Shown here piece after piece: positions 46,488-54,576 of a stretch of 64,000 nucleotides of DNA (position 1 is the stretch's first letter; every line of letters starts with the position of its first letter). The translations under genes and the position numbers were made by a program. Source of the stretch: Bacteroidales bacterium (GTDB lineage: Bacteria > Bacteroidota > Bacteroidia > Bacteroidales > UBA932); NCBI GenBank assembly GCA_016287075.1, contig JAEEVC010000013.1:1-64000 (forward strand). The letters run 5' to 3'. The notes beneath the pieces are model-generated. The model did not search any database. It saw only the letters and a program-made list of their open reading frames with translations, and had not been told where the DNA came from.

Positions 46488-46500
46488 TGGTGACACCACA
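46486..46500. promoter_or_regulatory. Perfect 15-bp operator dyad
   Basis: TGTGGTG-A-CACCACA is a perfect palindrome that starts in the -7 element and covers the transcription start. This is the expected site of autorepression by the HTH antitoxin encoded second in the operon. Confidence 0.75.
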
Positions 46501-46514
46501 GTGTGACTTGCATT

Positions 46515-47186
46515 ATGGTTGAATTATATCACGGCTCCCAGAAGATAATCCGGCTCCCCATTTTTGGAGCGGGAAACCCGAGGAATGATTATGGCCCCGG
46601 ATTGTATTGCACGGCGGATGCTGACCTTGCAAAAGAATGGGCGTGCTCGGAAGAAGAAGATGGCTTTGCCAACAGGTACCAGATTGAAACAAACGGCCTT
46701 TCGCACCTACACCTTAATGAGGGCGGATATAATATCCTGAATTGGCTCGCTATCCTTCTTGAAAACCGGACATTCGACCTGTCGCTGCCTACTGCTGTTC
46801 GGGCAAAAAAGTATATCCTTGACAATTTCCTGCCCGACTACCGGAAATACGATATCATCACCGGTTACAGGGCGGATGATTCCTACTTCTCTTTCTCCCG
46901 GGCTTTTCTCTCCAATGGAATAACCCTTGACCAGCTCAAGCAGGCAATGTCCCTTGGAAAGCTCGGTGAGCAGATTGTCATCAAAAGTCAGGTCGCTTTC
47001 GAACGGATACACTTTGTCGAAGCAGTACCTGCCGATGCTTCAGTATATCATCCCCGGCGGATGCAGAGGGACAGGAGTGCCCGGCTGGCTTTCCAACAGA
47101 TGCTTCAGGAAGATCCGGGCGCGAATGCAGTATATGTTTCGGATATAATTAAAGAAGGATGGAAAGAGGATGATCCGCGCTTATGA
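46515..47186 (+). CDS. DUF3990-like protein, probable ADP-ribosyltransferase-fold toxin
   Basis: A 223-residue protein from the ATG at 46515 (MVELYHGS), about 20 nt from the predicted transcription start. The opening LYHGS, then YGPGLYCTADADLAKEWA, resembles DUF3990 proteins, which look like ADP-ribosyltransferase folds (His and Tyr of an H-Y pattern). There is no signal peptide or membrane segment. It overlaps the HTH gene by 17 bases and is placed under a self-contained promoter and operator. The role as a toxin is inferred from this arrangement. Lower GC and codon use by eye differ from the flanking ribosomal genes, suggesting acquisition. Confidence 0.75.
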   Translation: MVELYHGSQKIIRLPIFGAGNPRNDYGPGLYCTADADLAKEWACSEEEDGFANRYQIETNGLSHLHLNEGGYNILNWLAILLENRTFDLSLPTAVRAKKYILDNFLPDYRKYDIITGYRADDSYFSFSRAFLSNGITLDQLKQAMSLGKLGEQIVIKSQVAFERIHFVEAVPADASVYHPRRMQRDRSARLAFQQMLQEDPGANAVYVSDIIKEGWKEDDPRL

Positions 47187-47814
47187 CATAGCCTACCTCG
47201 ACGATGCGATGGCCAGTGTCGGTGCGATGCTGGACTATGCCGTCAACTCCTGTGGGGAACCGCTGGAACTGTTTTGGAACCGGTTCCTTGCCAGTGGGGT
47301 AGCATCGTCCCTGAGCAGGGCCAACCCCAAGTATCTTGCCGGAATGTCCGGGGTGGAGCTGGCCCATACCGTGGCGGACCGTACCGGTGCTTCCCTTCCG
47401 GATGCGGAACCCTTTATTGATATGGGAAGCCCGGAATACTGGACGGGTTGGGCCATGGCATATCTTGCCTGGTACCTGGATATTGACTATGGCTCGCTTG
47501 CCTCCGGCGGGATCGGGGTAACGGACCTGTATAAACGGTACCCGACACTTCACGAGGCGGACCTATCCAAAACCGTGCGTTTCGCACAGGGCAGGCTCGC
47601 GAAGGACAACCCGCTGAAACGTATCCGCGAAAATGCCGGCTTGACACAGATGCAGCTTGCTGCCTTGTCCGGGAATTCGCTCCGTTCCATACGGGGATAT
47701 GAGCAGGGCCAGCGATCTCTAGGGAAAGCATCCACGGAAAGCGTCCTCAGTTTATGCAGGGTCTTAGGTTGCCGAACCGAGGATCTTACATTACACGCTT
47801 TGGGTACTGATTGA
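47170..47814 (+). CDS. HTH (Xre-type) protein, probable antitoxin/autorepressor
   Basis: A 214-residue protein with a GGAAAGAGG Shine-Dalgarno directly before its ATG. Residues 1-145 form an acidic domain (DIAYLDDAMASVGAMLDYA, GSPEYWTGWAMAYLAWYLD) that I know only in association with DUF3990/DUF3791-like pairs. Residues 149-206 are an Xre helix-turn-helix (LKRIRENAGLTQMQLAALSG, RSIRGYEQGQRS). It likely neutralises the protein encoded upstream and binds the 46486-46500 dyad. Both roles are inference from domain and order. Confidence 0.8.
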   Translation: MIRAYDIAYLDDAMASVGAMLDYAVNSCGEPLELFWNRFLASGVASSLSRANPKYLAGMSGVELAHTVADRTGASLPDAEPFIDMGSPEYWTGWAMAYLAWYLDIDYGSLASGGIGVTDLYKRYPTLHEADLSKTVRFAQGRLAKDNPLKRIRENAGLTQMQLAALSGNSLRSIRGYEQGQRSLGKASTESVLSLCRVLGCRTEDLTLHALGTD

Positions 47815-47912
47815 AGGGAAGAGCCGTCAGGTGCAAGATCTTTGTCTCAGTTTCCCATGCAAGAAACCGGGGTCGGGCGGATTCCAGATGAGGAATCAAT
47901 TGAAAACAGGAT

Positions 47913-49400
47913 ATGCGTAAGATGAAAAATGGTTTGACCGTCCTGTGCCTGGCCGCCGTGCTGGGCGGATGCATGAAGGACGGAATGATGCTGCCCGGCA
48001 TGTACCTGGATATGTCGGAAAAGGCGTTGAATCAGGAACCTGGCCAGGCGGAAGAGCCGGGCGATCGTTTCAATGAGATTGTGGAGAATCCGTTCATCCA
48101 GGTCTCCCAGGAGCCCAAGTCCACTTTCTCCGTGGATGCCGACGGGGCGGCGTACGCCTATTTCCGCCGGATGGTGAAGATGGGCCGGCTGCCGTCGCCC
48201 GGAGCCGTCCGGATCGAGGAATACCTCAATTATTTCACCTTCGACTACCCCGACCCCGCTTCCGGCGAGACGCTGGCCTTGAATGCGGAGACGGGAACCT
48301 GCCCCTGGAATCCGGCGCATCTGCTGCTGCGGCTGGGGCTCAAGGGGAAGCCGATGTCCCCGCAGGAGACGCCGAGGGCCAATTTCGTCTTCCTCATCGA
48401 CACGTCCGGGTCGATGTCCTCGGACGACAAGCTGCCGCTCCTGAAGTCCTGCCTGCTGAACATGCTGGACGGGATGGATGCGGAAGACCAGGTCGCCATC
48501 GTAACCTACGCCGGCACGTCGGAAATCCTGCTCAAGCCGACCAGGGTCCGCGATTCCGACAAGATTGCCAGGGCGATCCGGAAGTTGAAAGCCGCGGGTT
48601 CCACCAATGGCGGTGATGCACTCCGCGATGCCTACAAACTGGCGCTGGACAGTTATGTCGAGGGGGGCAACAACCGGATCATCATGGGCACGGACGGGGA
48701 TTTCAACGTGGGGGTCACCTCCGTCGAGGACCTGCTGGAAATCGTCGAATCCAACGCGAAACAGGGGATCTACCTGACGGCCTGCGGCTTCGGCACGGGG
48801 AACCTGAATGACGCCATGATGGAGGAGGTGTCCAACCATGGCAACGGCACCTATGAATACATCGATTCCGAGGACGAGATGATGAAGGTTTTCGTCCATG
48901 AACGGAACCGTTTTGTCGCCGTGGCCAACGACACCAAGGTGCAGCTGTCTTTCAATCCCGCCGTCGTGGACAGTTACCGCCTGATCGGCTATGAGAACCG
49001 TGTGATGGACAACGAGGACTTCGAAGACGACGGCAAGGATGCGGGCGAAATCGGTGCAGGACAGACAATTACCGCCCTGTATGAACTCATCCCCGTGGCT
49101 TCCGTCCCGTCGGGAGAGGCCTGCTGCACGTTCGATGTCCGGTATAAGAATACGCTCCGGTCCGCCTCCGGCACCCTGTCGCTCGACGTTCCCCTCGAGC
49201 CGGCGATGTCCGCGAACCTGTCCTTCGCCGCCGGCATCGCCGCCCTCGGCATGACGCTCCGGGATTCGGCGTACAAGGGTGATGCGAGCCTGGACCTCGC
49301 CGCGCGGCTGGTGACGGATGCCCTCTCCTTCGACCCCAACGGCTATCGCGCGCAGATCCTGGAGCTCATCCGCTCTGCGCAGATAATTGACAGGCAATAG
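47913..49400 (+). CDS. von Willebrand factor A domain lipoprotein (YfbK-like)
   Basis: A 495-residue lipoprotein (lipobox LGGC, C20). A short linker is followed by a vWA N-terminal extension (FSVDADGAAYAYFRRMVKMGRLP; EEYLNYFTFDYP). The vWA domain, about 155-335, has the MIDAS motif DTSGSMS (163-169) and later TNGGDAL and TDGDFNVG. A C-terminal DUF3520-like region starts at about 370. Such proteins are surface or periplasmic binders of divalent metal-dependent ligands; the ligand is unknown. A strong hairpin (49419-49458) follows its stop. It lies about 100 bases after the antitoxin-like gene. Confidence 0.9.
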   Translation: MRKMKNGLTVLCLAAVLGGCMKDGMMLPGMYLDMSEKALNQEPGQAEEPGDRFNEIVENPFIQVSQEPKSTFSVDADGAAYAYFRRMVKMGRLPSPGAVRIEEYLNYFTFDYPDPASGETLALNAETGTCPWNPAHLLLRLGLKGKPMSPQETPRANFVFLIDTSGSMSSDDKLPLLKSCLLNMLDGMDAEDQVAIVTYAGTSEILLKPTRVRDSDKIARAIRKLKAAGSTNGGDALRDAYKLALDSYVEGGNNRIIMGTDGDFNVGVTSVEDLLEIVESNAKQGIYLTACGFGTGNLNDAMMEEVSNHGNGTYEYIDSEDEMMKVFVHERNRFVAVANDTKVQLSFNPAVVDSYRLIGYENRVMDNEDFEDDGKDAGEIGAGQTITALYELIPVASVPSGEACCTFDVRYKNTLRSASGTLSLDVPLEPAMSANLSFAAGIAALGMTLRDSAYKGDASLDLAARLVTDALSFDPNGYRAQILELIRSAQIIDRQ

Positions 49401-49418
49401 TTCCGCCTGACGTTCCGT

Positions 49419-49458
49419 GTTCTCCGGTCCGGAATCGCTGCATTCCGGGCCGGAGAAC
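49419..49458 (+). terminator. Strong hairpin after the vWA gene
   Basis: A 17-bp stem (49419-49435 with 49442-49458, one G-T) with loop CGCTGC starts 19 bases after the stop. No U-run follows, yet it is the only terminator candidate before the next promoter. Confidence 0.7.
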
Positions 49459-49463
49459 CGCTA

Positions 49464-49494
49464 TTGCAGGAACGCTAGAAAATATGTATATTTG
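49464..49494 (+). promoter_or_regulatory. Promoter of the TlpA/DUF6029/Omp28-like operon
   Basis: TTG (49464-49466), 20 nt, then TATATTTG (49487-49494), 22 bases before the ATG at 49517. Confidence 0.75.
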
Positions 49495-49516
49495 CAAGTT
49501 TAGATGATACCTTGTT

Positions 49517-50008
49517 ATGAAGAAGTTGTTGTTGTGCCTATTCCTATGGAGTGTCGGGATGCTCTCGTCCGCCCAGCAGATACCTGCGGTGAAGCTGCAG
49601 GATGCGGCCGGAAAGGCGGTGCAGACCACCTCGCTCATCGACCATAAGACCCCTTTCGTCGTCAGCATCTGGATGACGACCTGCAAGCCCTGCCTGAAGG
49701 AGCTCGACACCCTTGCGGAGGAGATCCTGGACTGGGATGCGAAATTCCCGCTGCGGATCTATGCCGTTTCGATGGATGACAGCCGCTCCCTGCAGCGGGC
49801 GGTCGCCCTGGCCCAGGGCCGGGAGTGGGACGGCATCACGCCCCTCTTCGACCCCAACGCCGATCTCCGCAGAGCGCTGAATGTCAGTTCCGTACCGCAG
49901 GTATTCGTCTATGACAAGGACGGCGCTCTCTTCTATACCCACATCGGCTATCGGCCGGGAGACGAGCAGGAACTGCTCGCCCAGGTCCGCAAGTGCGCCG
50001 CGAAATGA
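49517..50008 (+). CDS. TlpA-like thioredoxin-family protein
   Basis: A 163-residue exported protein (signal ending LSSAQ). The TlpA/AhpC-like fold has the redox motif C56-K-P-C59 in IWMTTCKPCLKEL and the cis-proline region SSVPQVFVYD. It probably reduces or isomerises disulfides in periplasmic or surface proteins. It is the first gene of an operon; its stop overlaps the DUF6029-like start in ATGA. Two further proteins with CxxC thioredoxin-like domains are encoded downstream, which suggests a redox theme. Confidence 0.9.
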   Translation: MKKLLLCLFLWSVGMLSSAQQIPAVKLQDAAGKAVQTTSLIDHKTPFVVSIWMTTCKPCLKELDTLAEEILDWDAKFPLRIYAVSMDDSRSLQRAVALAQGREWDGITPLFDPNADLRRALNVSSVPQVFVYDKDGALFYTHIGYRPGDEQELLAQVRKCAAK

Positions 50009-51606
50009 GACGCCTCCTGCCTTTGTTCCTTGTCCTGTCGCTGACCCTGCCCCTCCCCGCCCGGGACTGGGGCCGGCTGACCGGCAGCGTGGAATCAAGC
50101 AGCATCCTTTATTTCGACGACGCCCACATCGGGGCGGCCCCCATCCCCTTCGGCTCCAACAATTATCTCAAGCTGGACTGGACGAAAGGGCGGTTCTCGG
50201 CGGGCCTCCAGGCGGAGTATTACCCTGAGCCGCTGGCCGGTTATCCGTCCGAGCTGAAGGGTGCGGGCCTGCCCGGCCTGTATGCTTCCTGGAACGCGGA
50301 GCATCTGCAGCTCACGGCCGGCACCTTTTACGAGCAACTCGGCAGCGGGCTTGCCTTCCGCAGCTGGGAGGACCGGGAGCTCGGCCTGAACAATTCGCTG
50401 ATGGGCGGATTGGCTGTCCTCCGCTATAATGGATTGACAGCCAAGATGTTCGGTGGAGCGCCGCGCTACGGCGTCTGGCCCCTTGCCGGGGTTGCCGTCG
50501 CCGGCGGCGACCTTTCCTTCGACCTCCTGCCGCTGTTCGGAAAGGAGTCGGAGCACACCATCCGGCTGGAGGGCAGCATCGTGGACCGGTACAGCCAGGA
50601 CACGGATGCAGGCCTTCTCTACCTCGCTTCCCTGAACGACTTCCGGATTCCGCGGAGCATCCTGACCTGGTCGGGCCGCCTGCAGTATGCCTTCAGCGGC
50701 TTCTCCCTCTGCGGGGAATATGTCGGTAAGGGGCGGGATTTCTATACGGAGGCGCTACCCGGGGCCAAAGAGGGCTACCGGCTCAAGGGCGGCAATGCCC
50801 AGCTCATTGAGGCGAACTTCGCCAAGGGCGGTTTCTCCGCCTCGCTGACCCTGCGGCGGCTGGAGAACATGACATCGCGCACCTTCCTGACCGCGCAGAG
50901 CCCTTCGCCGGCCAATACGCTGAATTACCTGCCGTCCCTCTGCATGCAGCAGACCTATATGCTGGCCGGACTGAACCCCTATGTGACCTGTGCCGACGGC
51001 GAGGCCGGTTTCCAGGGGGACATCTACTACCGTTTCCGGCGGGGGAGCGCCCTGGGAGGGAAATACGGCATGAAGTTCCATGTCGGCGGCAGCTGGATCA
51101 ATGCCCTGCCCTGCGCCCTGCCTGACCGGGATGTGCCGTATCTGGCCTACCGCGACATCAATATCGACCTGGAGCGGGCCTGGAGCCGGAAATTCCGGAC
51201 CATCCTCTTCGTTTCCATCCAGGAGAATTCCCCGACCCACGGCAACCGGAAGGCGACCGACGCCCAGAACGTCTTCGTCCTGGACGGCCTGTATCGGTTC
51301 ACCAAGACCACTTCGGTGCGCGTGGAGCTTCAATATCTTTATTCACAGGAGCTTACGCGGGACTGGATGGCCAGTCTCGTGGAGCTTTCCTTCGCTCCGC
51401 ACTGGAGCGTTTCCCTGAGTGACATGTACAACCACGGGGATACCCGTGTCCATTACTATAACCTGGGCGTGAGCTACGCGTACAATTCCTTCAGCGTGTC
51501 CCTGAATGCGGGCCGCAACCGCGAGGGGATGGTCTGCTCGGGCGGCGTGTGCCGCTGGCAGCCGGCGTACAAAGGCATCAGCCTCCGCCTCCAATGGTCC
51601 TTCTGA
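50005..51606 (+). CDS. DUF6029-like outer-membrane protein
   Basis: A 533-residue protein from the ATG at 50005, overlapping the TlpA stop. The signal peptide ends LPLPA. The sequence is made of alternating amphipathic strands (LTGSVESSSILYFDD, LQAEYYPEPL, GRLQYAFSGFSLCGEYVG) and ends in LRLQWSF, the terminal aromatic of a barrel. I believe it belongs to the DUF6029 family, known in Bacteroidetes beside thioredoxin-like genes. Function is unknown. It may be a porin-like partner for the secreted thioredoxin proteins around it. Confidence 0.75.
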   Translation: MRRLLPLFLVLSLTLPLPARDWGRLTGSVESSSILYFDDAHIGAAPIPFGSNNYLKLDWTKGRFSAGLQAEYYPEPLAGYPSELKGAGLPGLYASWNAEHLQLTAGTFYEQLGSGLAFRSWEDRELGLNNSLMGGLAVLRYNGLTAKMFGGAPRYGVWPLAGVAVAGGDLSFDLLPLFGKESEHTIRLEGSIVDRYSQDTDAGLLYLASLNDFRIPRSILTWSGRLQYAFSGFSLCGEYVGKGRDFYTEALPGAKEGYRLKGGNAQLIEANFAKGGFSASLTLRRLENMTSRTFLTAQSPSPANTLNYLPSLCMQQTYMLAGLNPYVTCADGEAGFQGDIYYRFRRGSALGGKYGMKFHVGGSWINALPCALPDRDVPYLAYRDINIDLERAWSRKFRTILFVSIQENSPTHGNRKATDAQNVFVLDGLYRFTKTTSVRVELQYLYSQELTRDWMASLVELSFAPHWSVSLSDMYNHGDTRVHYYNLGVSYAYNSFSVSLNAGRNREGMVCSGGVCRWQPAYKGISLRLQWSF

Positions 51607-51607
51607 G

Positions 51608-52555
51608 ATGAGAAAGATCCTGCTGCTACTGGCCGCTTGCCTCGTGGCCTTCTCCTGTGTCGGACAGAAAGAGGATCCGGTGGAAGACCCGGTTCCCGTG
51701 GAGACGACGGACCCCGGGACTGACCCCGGTACAGATCCGGGCACGGATCCTGGCACTGATCCCGGCGCGGATCCGGGCACTGACCCGGGGACAGACCCCG
51801 GGACCGACCCTGTTATGGACCCGGATCCGGATCCCGATCCCGACCCTGAACCCGACCCGGAACCCGACCCGGAACCGGAGCCCGATCCGGAGCCCCGGCC
51901 CTTCTTCCGGCGGACCCTGCTGCTGGACTTCACCGGCACCTGGTGCGTCAACTGCCCCCGCATGGAAGTGGCTGTGGAAGAGGCGATGACCGCCCGTGCC
52001 GACCGCATCGTCCCGGTGGCCGTCCATTATGCCGACGTGATGAAAACGGACGCGGGCAATGCGCTGGTCAAGCGCTTCGGCGTGAAGGCCTACCCGTCCG
52101 TCGTGGTGGACCTCGACCCGGCATCCCTCCTTTCCGTGACCTCCTCCGAACTGATCCTTTCCCATGTCGACCGCCTGCTGGAGGCGCGTCCCGAGTCGGC
52201 CGGGCTCAAGCTTGAGAGCGGGCTCTCCGAGGGGAAACTGCAGGCGACCGTGACCGCGACAACCGTCCGGGACGGCAGCTATACCCTCCACCTGATCCTG
52301 CTGGAAGACGGCCTCGTCGCCGCCCAGACCGGCGGAGAGAAGGACCATGTCCACAACAACATCCTCCGCGCCTGGCTGGACAGCGACGCCTTCCCGGCGT
52401 GCACGGCGGGCCAGGAACTGACCGCCAGCTTCGAGGTGGCCGCGAAGGAAGGCTGGCGGCCCGTCGCCCTGGTCTGCCGGGACGGCCTGGTGGACAACGT
52501 GCTGCCCGGTGCGGTGGGTGCCGTAGCCGAAAGTTCTTATGAATCAAACGAATAA
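51608..52555 (+). CDS. Omp28-like thioredoxin lipoprotein with Asp-Pro stalk
   Basis: A 315-residue lipoprotein (lipobox AFSC, C17), starting 1 base after the DUF6029-like stop. Residues about 35-97 are an extended stalk of DPGT units that turns into DP/EP repeats. A thioredoxin-like domain follows with C113 and C116 in DFTGTWCVNCPRM and the segment VKRFGVKAYPSVVVDLDP. The C-terminal half is an Omp28-like beta domain (VHNNILRAWL). The rigid acidic stalk probably lifts the redox domain from the membrane and may bind calcium (inference). Confidence 0.85.
   Translation: MRKILLLLAACLVAFSCVGQKEDPVEDPVPVETTDPGTDPGTDPGTDPGTDPGADPGTDPGTDPGTDPVMDPDPDPDPDPEPDPEPDPEPEPDPEPRPFFRRTLLLDFTGTWCVNCPRMEVAVEEAMTARADRIVPVAVHYADVMKTDAGNALVKRFGVKAYPSVVVDLDPASLLSVTSSELILSHVDRLLEARPESAGLKLESGLSEGKLQATVTATTVRDGSYTLHLILLEDGLVAAQTGGEKDHVHNNILRAWLDSDAFPACTAGQELTASFEVAAKEGWRPVALVCRDGLVDNVLPGAVGAVAESSYESNE
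51710..51898 (+). repeat. 12-bp repeats coding the DPGT stalk
   Basis: About eight units of GACCCCGGGACT type give the DPGT tetrapeptide, then degenerate DP and EP dipeptide codons run to 51898. The number of units can change without frame loss. Confidence 0.9.
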
Positions 52556-52568
52556 ATGAATAGACAGG

Positions 52569-52691
52569 ATGAAAAAGACGTACCTTACTCCCCTTGTCCG
52601 TCCGCTTGAATACCAGGTGGACCGTGCTTTCTGTACCTCTACGACCAATTCCGGTTCCCTGGAGGACACCTTTGATGAACCCATTGAATAG
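52569..52691 (+). CDS. Small peptide C (40 residues) inside the Omp28-like operon
   Basis: The frame begins MKKTYLTP and ends TFDEPIE. Its core Y5-x2-P8-x9-D18-x2-F21-C22-x-S24 aligns without gaps with the peptides at 17619, 34359 and 58633. It lies 13 bases after the Omp28-like stop and 12 bases before the next lipoprotein start, so here the peptide is internal to an operon rather than just behind its own promoter. There is no signal peptide. Function is unknown. Confidence 0.7.
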   Translation: MKKTYLTPLVRPLEYQVDRAFCTSTTNSGSLEDTFDEPIE

Positions 52692-52703
52692 GAGGATGCT
52701 GCG

Positions 52704-54566
52704 ATGAAAAAACTGGAAATCCTCCTCGCGGCTGCGGCCGCCCTCCTCGCCTGCTCCGTCGAACCGGCAGCGGAACGGAATCCGCTTCCCCAAGCGGGCG
52801 AAATCTGCTTCGAAGCCGGCTTTGACACCGATTCCGAGACCCGTACCGTCCGCCAGTCCGACGGCAAGGTGTTCTGGCTCCCCGGCAATGAACTGAGCCT
52901 CTTCCGCGCGGCGGCCGGTGACGGCGGCAACCGTTTCGTGACCGATATCACCGCTCCCGCCGCCTCCGCCTCCTTCAAGGGGGAAAGCCTTTCCGGCAGC
53001 GGTTATTACCATGCCCTGTATCCTTACGATCCCGCCAGCCGTTTTGATGGGACTTCGCTCCATACCACCCTTCCCGCCGTCCAGGAGGGCGTTGCCGGGA
53101 CGTTTGCGGACAATCTTTTCATTTCCGCAGCCCGCACCCGGACCCAGGCCATGTCTTTCAAGCATGTCTGCGGCGGCGTCAAGTTCTCCGTCGAGGACGA
53201 GGACATCCGCCGGGTTTCCCTGATCGCTCCGGGCGGCGAGGCCCTTGCGGGGGACCTGTCCATCTCTTTCTCCACCTCCAAGAACCCGGAGGTGACGGCC
53301 GTGTCGAACCCGGCTTCCATCCTGGTCATGGAACCGGAGGACGATGCTTTTGAGCCCGGTGAGGCCTACCATTTCGTGACGGTTCCCGCGACGCTTTCCC
53401 AGGGCTTCTCCCTCGTTTTCGAGCGCTGGGACGATGCCGTCGCCGTCAAGACCGTCTCCAGCCCCGTCACCATCAACCGGGCGGGCTTCCGCACGCTGAT
53501 GAATGCCGATGCCGGCCTGGAGTGGGTGAGAGACGTGCTGGAATTCAGCCCGGAGGAGGTGAATGTCACGGCCTACGGCGGCAAGTTCTCCATCGAGGTC
53601 CGGTCCTCCGGCGACTACCATGTGGATGTCGATCCGACCTGCGACTGGATCGTCCCGGTCAAGGTCGAGGGGGTCCCGATCCTGGGCGCGAAGCATACGT
53701 TCAAGGCGCTCCGGAATACGGGAGAAGCGCGTATGGCTGTCGTAACGGTTTGCAGTACAGGTGATTCCGGGAACTGTTTCCCCGTGCTGGTCTTCCAGGA
53801 GGACGGCAGTGACCTCAGAGGCATCGTCCACCATTCCCTCGGCATGCGCTTCACCGCGACCTGGTGCGGCTGGTGCCCGTACATGAACGAGGCCTTCCAC
53901 AAGGCCAAGGAGATGCTCGACGACCGTTTCGAAGTCGTCAATCTCCATGCCGGCAGCAGCAGCCTGGCCTTCAGCGCGACGGATGTGCTGGCTGACCAGT
54001 ACAAGGTCCAGGGATACCCGACCGGCATTGTCGACGGCCGGATCGACATTGACAACCTCCAGGATACCCAACTTGTCGCCGAACGGGTTGCCGCGGTTGT
54101 CGATGAGACGGAGAAGAACTATCCCGTGGTCACAGCGATCGGGCTCTCTTCCACTGTTTCCGACGGGGTCGCGCAGGTGAGGGCCGAGGTCTTTGCCACC
54201 TTCCCCGAGGATTATATCCTGACCGTCTTCCTGCTGGAAAGCGGCGTGGTCGCCACGCAGACCAACAACATGCCCGGCGGCACGACGACCGGTTATGTCC
54301 ATGACAACATCGGCCGGGTGGCCGTGACCCCCGCGCTCGGCCAGGCCTTCTCCACCACCGCCGGCGGCGAGACCAAGGTCTTCACTTTCAATGACATCGC
54401 GATTCCCGATGGCTGCAACATCGCCAACATGTCGGTCCTGGCCTATGTCCAGCGGAAATACGGCGAACAGCCGGTCATCCGCTCCGCCGATTATGGTGAC
54501 TGGTATATCGACAACTGCCGCATCGTCCCGCTCGGAACGACGGCCGCTCCGGAAATAACCCCTTAA
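52704..54566 (+). CDS. Fimbrillin-like lipoprotein with BACON and Omp28-like thioredoxin domains
   Basis: A 620-residue lipoprotein (lipobox LLAC, C17). Residues about 30-275 look like a fimbrillin/Mfa-like domain (SETRTVRQSDGKVFWLPGNELSLF, YHALYPYDP, LPAVQEG, CGGVKFSV). A BACON-like module is at about 280-370 (VNVTAYGGKFSIEVRSSGDYHV). An Omp28-like thioredoxin domain follows with C388 and C391 in FTATWCGWCPYM and the segment VQGYPTGIVDGR. The active-site CGWC differs from the CVNC of its neighbour at 51608. It sits 12 bases after peptide C and 10 before the GH3 gene. Confidence 0.85.
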   Translation: MKKLEILLAAAAALLACSVEPAAERNPLPQAGEICFEAGFDTDSETRTVRQSDGKVFWLPGNELSLFRAAAGDGGNRFVTDITAPAASASFKGESLSGSGYYHALYPYDPASRFDGTSLHTTLPAVQEGVAGTFADNLFISAARTRTQAMSFKHVCGGVKFSVEDEDIRRVSLIAPGGEALAGDLSISFSTSKNPEVTAVSNPASILVMEPEDDAFEPGEAYHFVTVPATLSQGFSLVFERWDDAVAVKTVSSPVTINRAGFRTLMNADAGLEWVRDVLEFSPEEVNVTAYGGKFSIEVRSSGDYHVDVDPTCDWIVPVKVEGVPILGAKHTFKALRNTGEARMAVVTVCSTGDSGNCFPVLVFQEDGSDLRGIVHHSLGMRFTATWCGWCPYMNEAFHKAKEMLDDRFEVVNLHAGSSSLAFSATDVLADQYKVQGYPTGIVDGRIDIDNLQDTQLVAERVAAVVDETEKNYPVVTAIGLSSTVSDGVAQVRAEVFATFPEDYILTVFLLESGVVATQTNNMPGGTTTGYVHDNIGRVAVTPALGQAFSTTAGGETKVFTFNDIAIPDGCNIANMSVLAYVQRKYGEQPVIRSADYGDWYIDNCRIVPLGTTAAPEITP

Positions 54567-54576
54567 TGCTCCTGCC

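Noticed and set aside
51710..51898. Collagen-like or dockerin domain in the DPGT region
   Set aside because: The period is four or two residues, not three with Gly, and there is no DxDxDG calcium loop; it is a simple stalk.
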